Assembly (NCBI GenBank): GCA_027011025.1
Contig: JALVAU010000433.1
Span: 1-5,937, forward strand
Direction: 5' to 3'
Source: Campylobacteraceae bacterium
GTDB lineage: Bacteria > Campylobacterota > Campylobacteria > Campylobacterales > Sulfurospirillaceae
Length of the DNA stretch: 5,937 nt
The position numbers and the translations under genes were made by a program. Shown here in pieces: positions 5,844 through 5,937 of this stretch. The notes below the pieces were generated by a model. It saw only the letters and a list, made by a program, of their open reading frames with translations. It made no database searches and was not told the DNA's origin. Numbering within the stretch: position 1 is the stretch's first letter; each line of letters begins with the position of its first letter.

Positions 5844-5937
5844 ACTTTTTCTCAAAAAGTCCTACTTTTTGTAGCTTTAGAGGGTTGTAGGGACTCTTTG
5901 TCCCTGCCAATATAATGGGCTTTGCTCATTACATTGC
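5844..5937 (+). repeat. Structured intergenic repeat, copy B (runs off the right edge)
   Basis: A compact, palindrome-rich stretch without an ORF. Three hairpins lie in series: AAAAAGT-CCT-ACTTTTT (5854-5870, with an alternative pairing using ACTTTTT at 5844-5850), AGGGAC-TCTTT-GTCCCT (5889-5905, perfect 6-bp stem), and TAATGGGC-TTT-GCTCATTA (5913-5931, 8 bp with one G-T pair). It matches copy A on the other side of mnmG in inverted orientation. The architecture resembles a REP-like or small non-autonomous repeat. The sequence is cut by the window end, so its full length is unknown. Confidence 0.62.

Noticed and set aside
5844..5937. tRNA, CRISPR repeat or riboswitch in the hairpin-rich right edge
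   Set aside because: No cloverleaf or TTC arm, no regularly spaced identical repeats with unique spacers, and no known aptamer core was recognised; the similarity to copy A favours a dispersed repeat.

Overview
The window is AT-rich and looks like chromosomal DNA of a Campylobacterota (Epsilonproteobacteria), most likely a sulfur-oxidising, Sulfurimonas-like member. The reasons are the lysine- and isoleucine-rich proteins, the MnmG variant with the segment [10 protein letters not shown] (this lineage usually has Cys-Ala where E. coli has Pro-Pro), and a periplasmic DsrE / cytochrome c-thioredoxin pair of the type found beside sulfur-oxidation genes. The lineage is inferred from recognition, not from a search.

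Layout. (1) Positions 1-1850, plus strand: a tight three-gene run. It contains the 3' end of a SoxH-like metallo-beta-lactamase-fold protein whose visible metal-ligand positions look substituted, an exported DsrE-family protein, and an exported fusion of a class I cytochrome c with a thioredoxin-like CYYC domain. Spacings are 9-11 bp with good ribosome binding sites, so this looks like the tail of one operon for periplasmic sulfur or thiol redox chemistry. (2) Positions 1851-2002 hold a short gap containing a weak thioredoxin-like open stretch on the minus strand. (3) Positions 2003-2776, minus strand: a class I SAM-dependent methyltransferase. Just upstream and overlapping it is a 49-codon ORF (2766-2915, minus) whose first 20 residues are a clear XRE-type helix-turn-helix N-terminus, but whose recognition-helix half is missing. 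It has its own ribosome binding site, -10 box and a repeat-rich upstream region. (4) Positions 3145-3750, plus strand: a LysE/RhtB-type exporter, divergent from the HTH/methyltransferase pair. A 15-bp inverted repeat carrying extended -10 sequences lies in front of both transcription units. (5) Positions 3893-5755, minus strand: complete mnmG (tRNA wobble-uridine modification). It is flanked by two inverted, diverged copies of a structured intergenic repeat (3775-3866 and 5844 to the window edge).

mnmG is an ordinary housekeeping gene and the exporter and methyltransferase are common accessory genes. The points most worth a second look are the possibly non-catalytic SoxH-like protein in the DsrE/cytochrome-thioredoxin cassette, the truncated HTH regulator with an intact 5' end, and the structured repeat family around mnmG. 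I found no tRNA, rRNA, CRISPR array or transposase gene.
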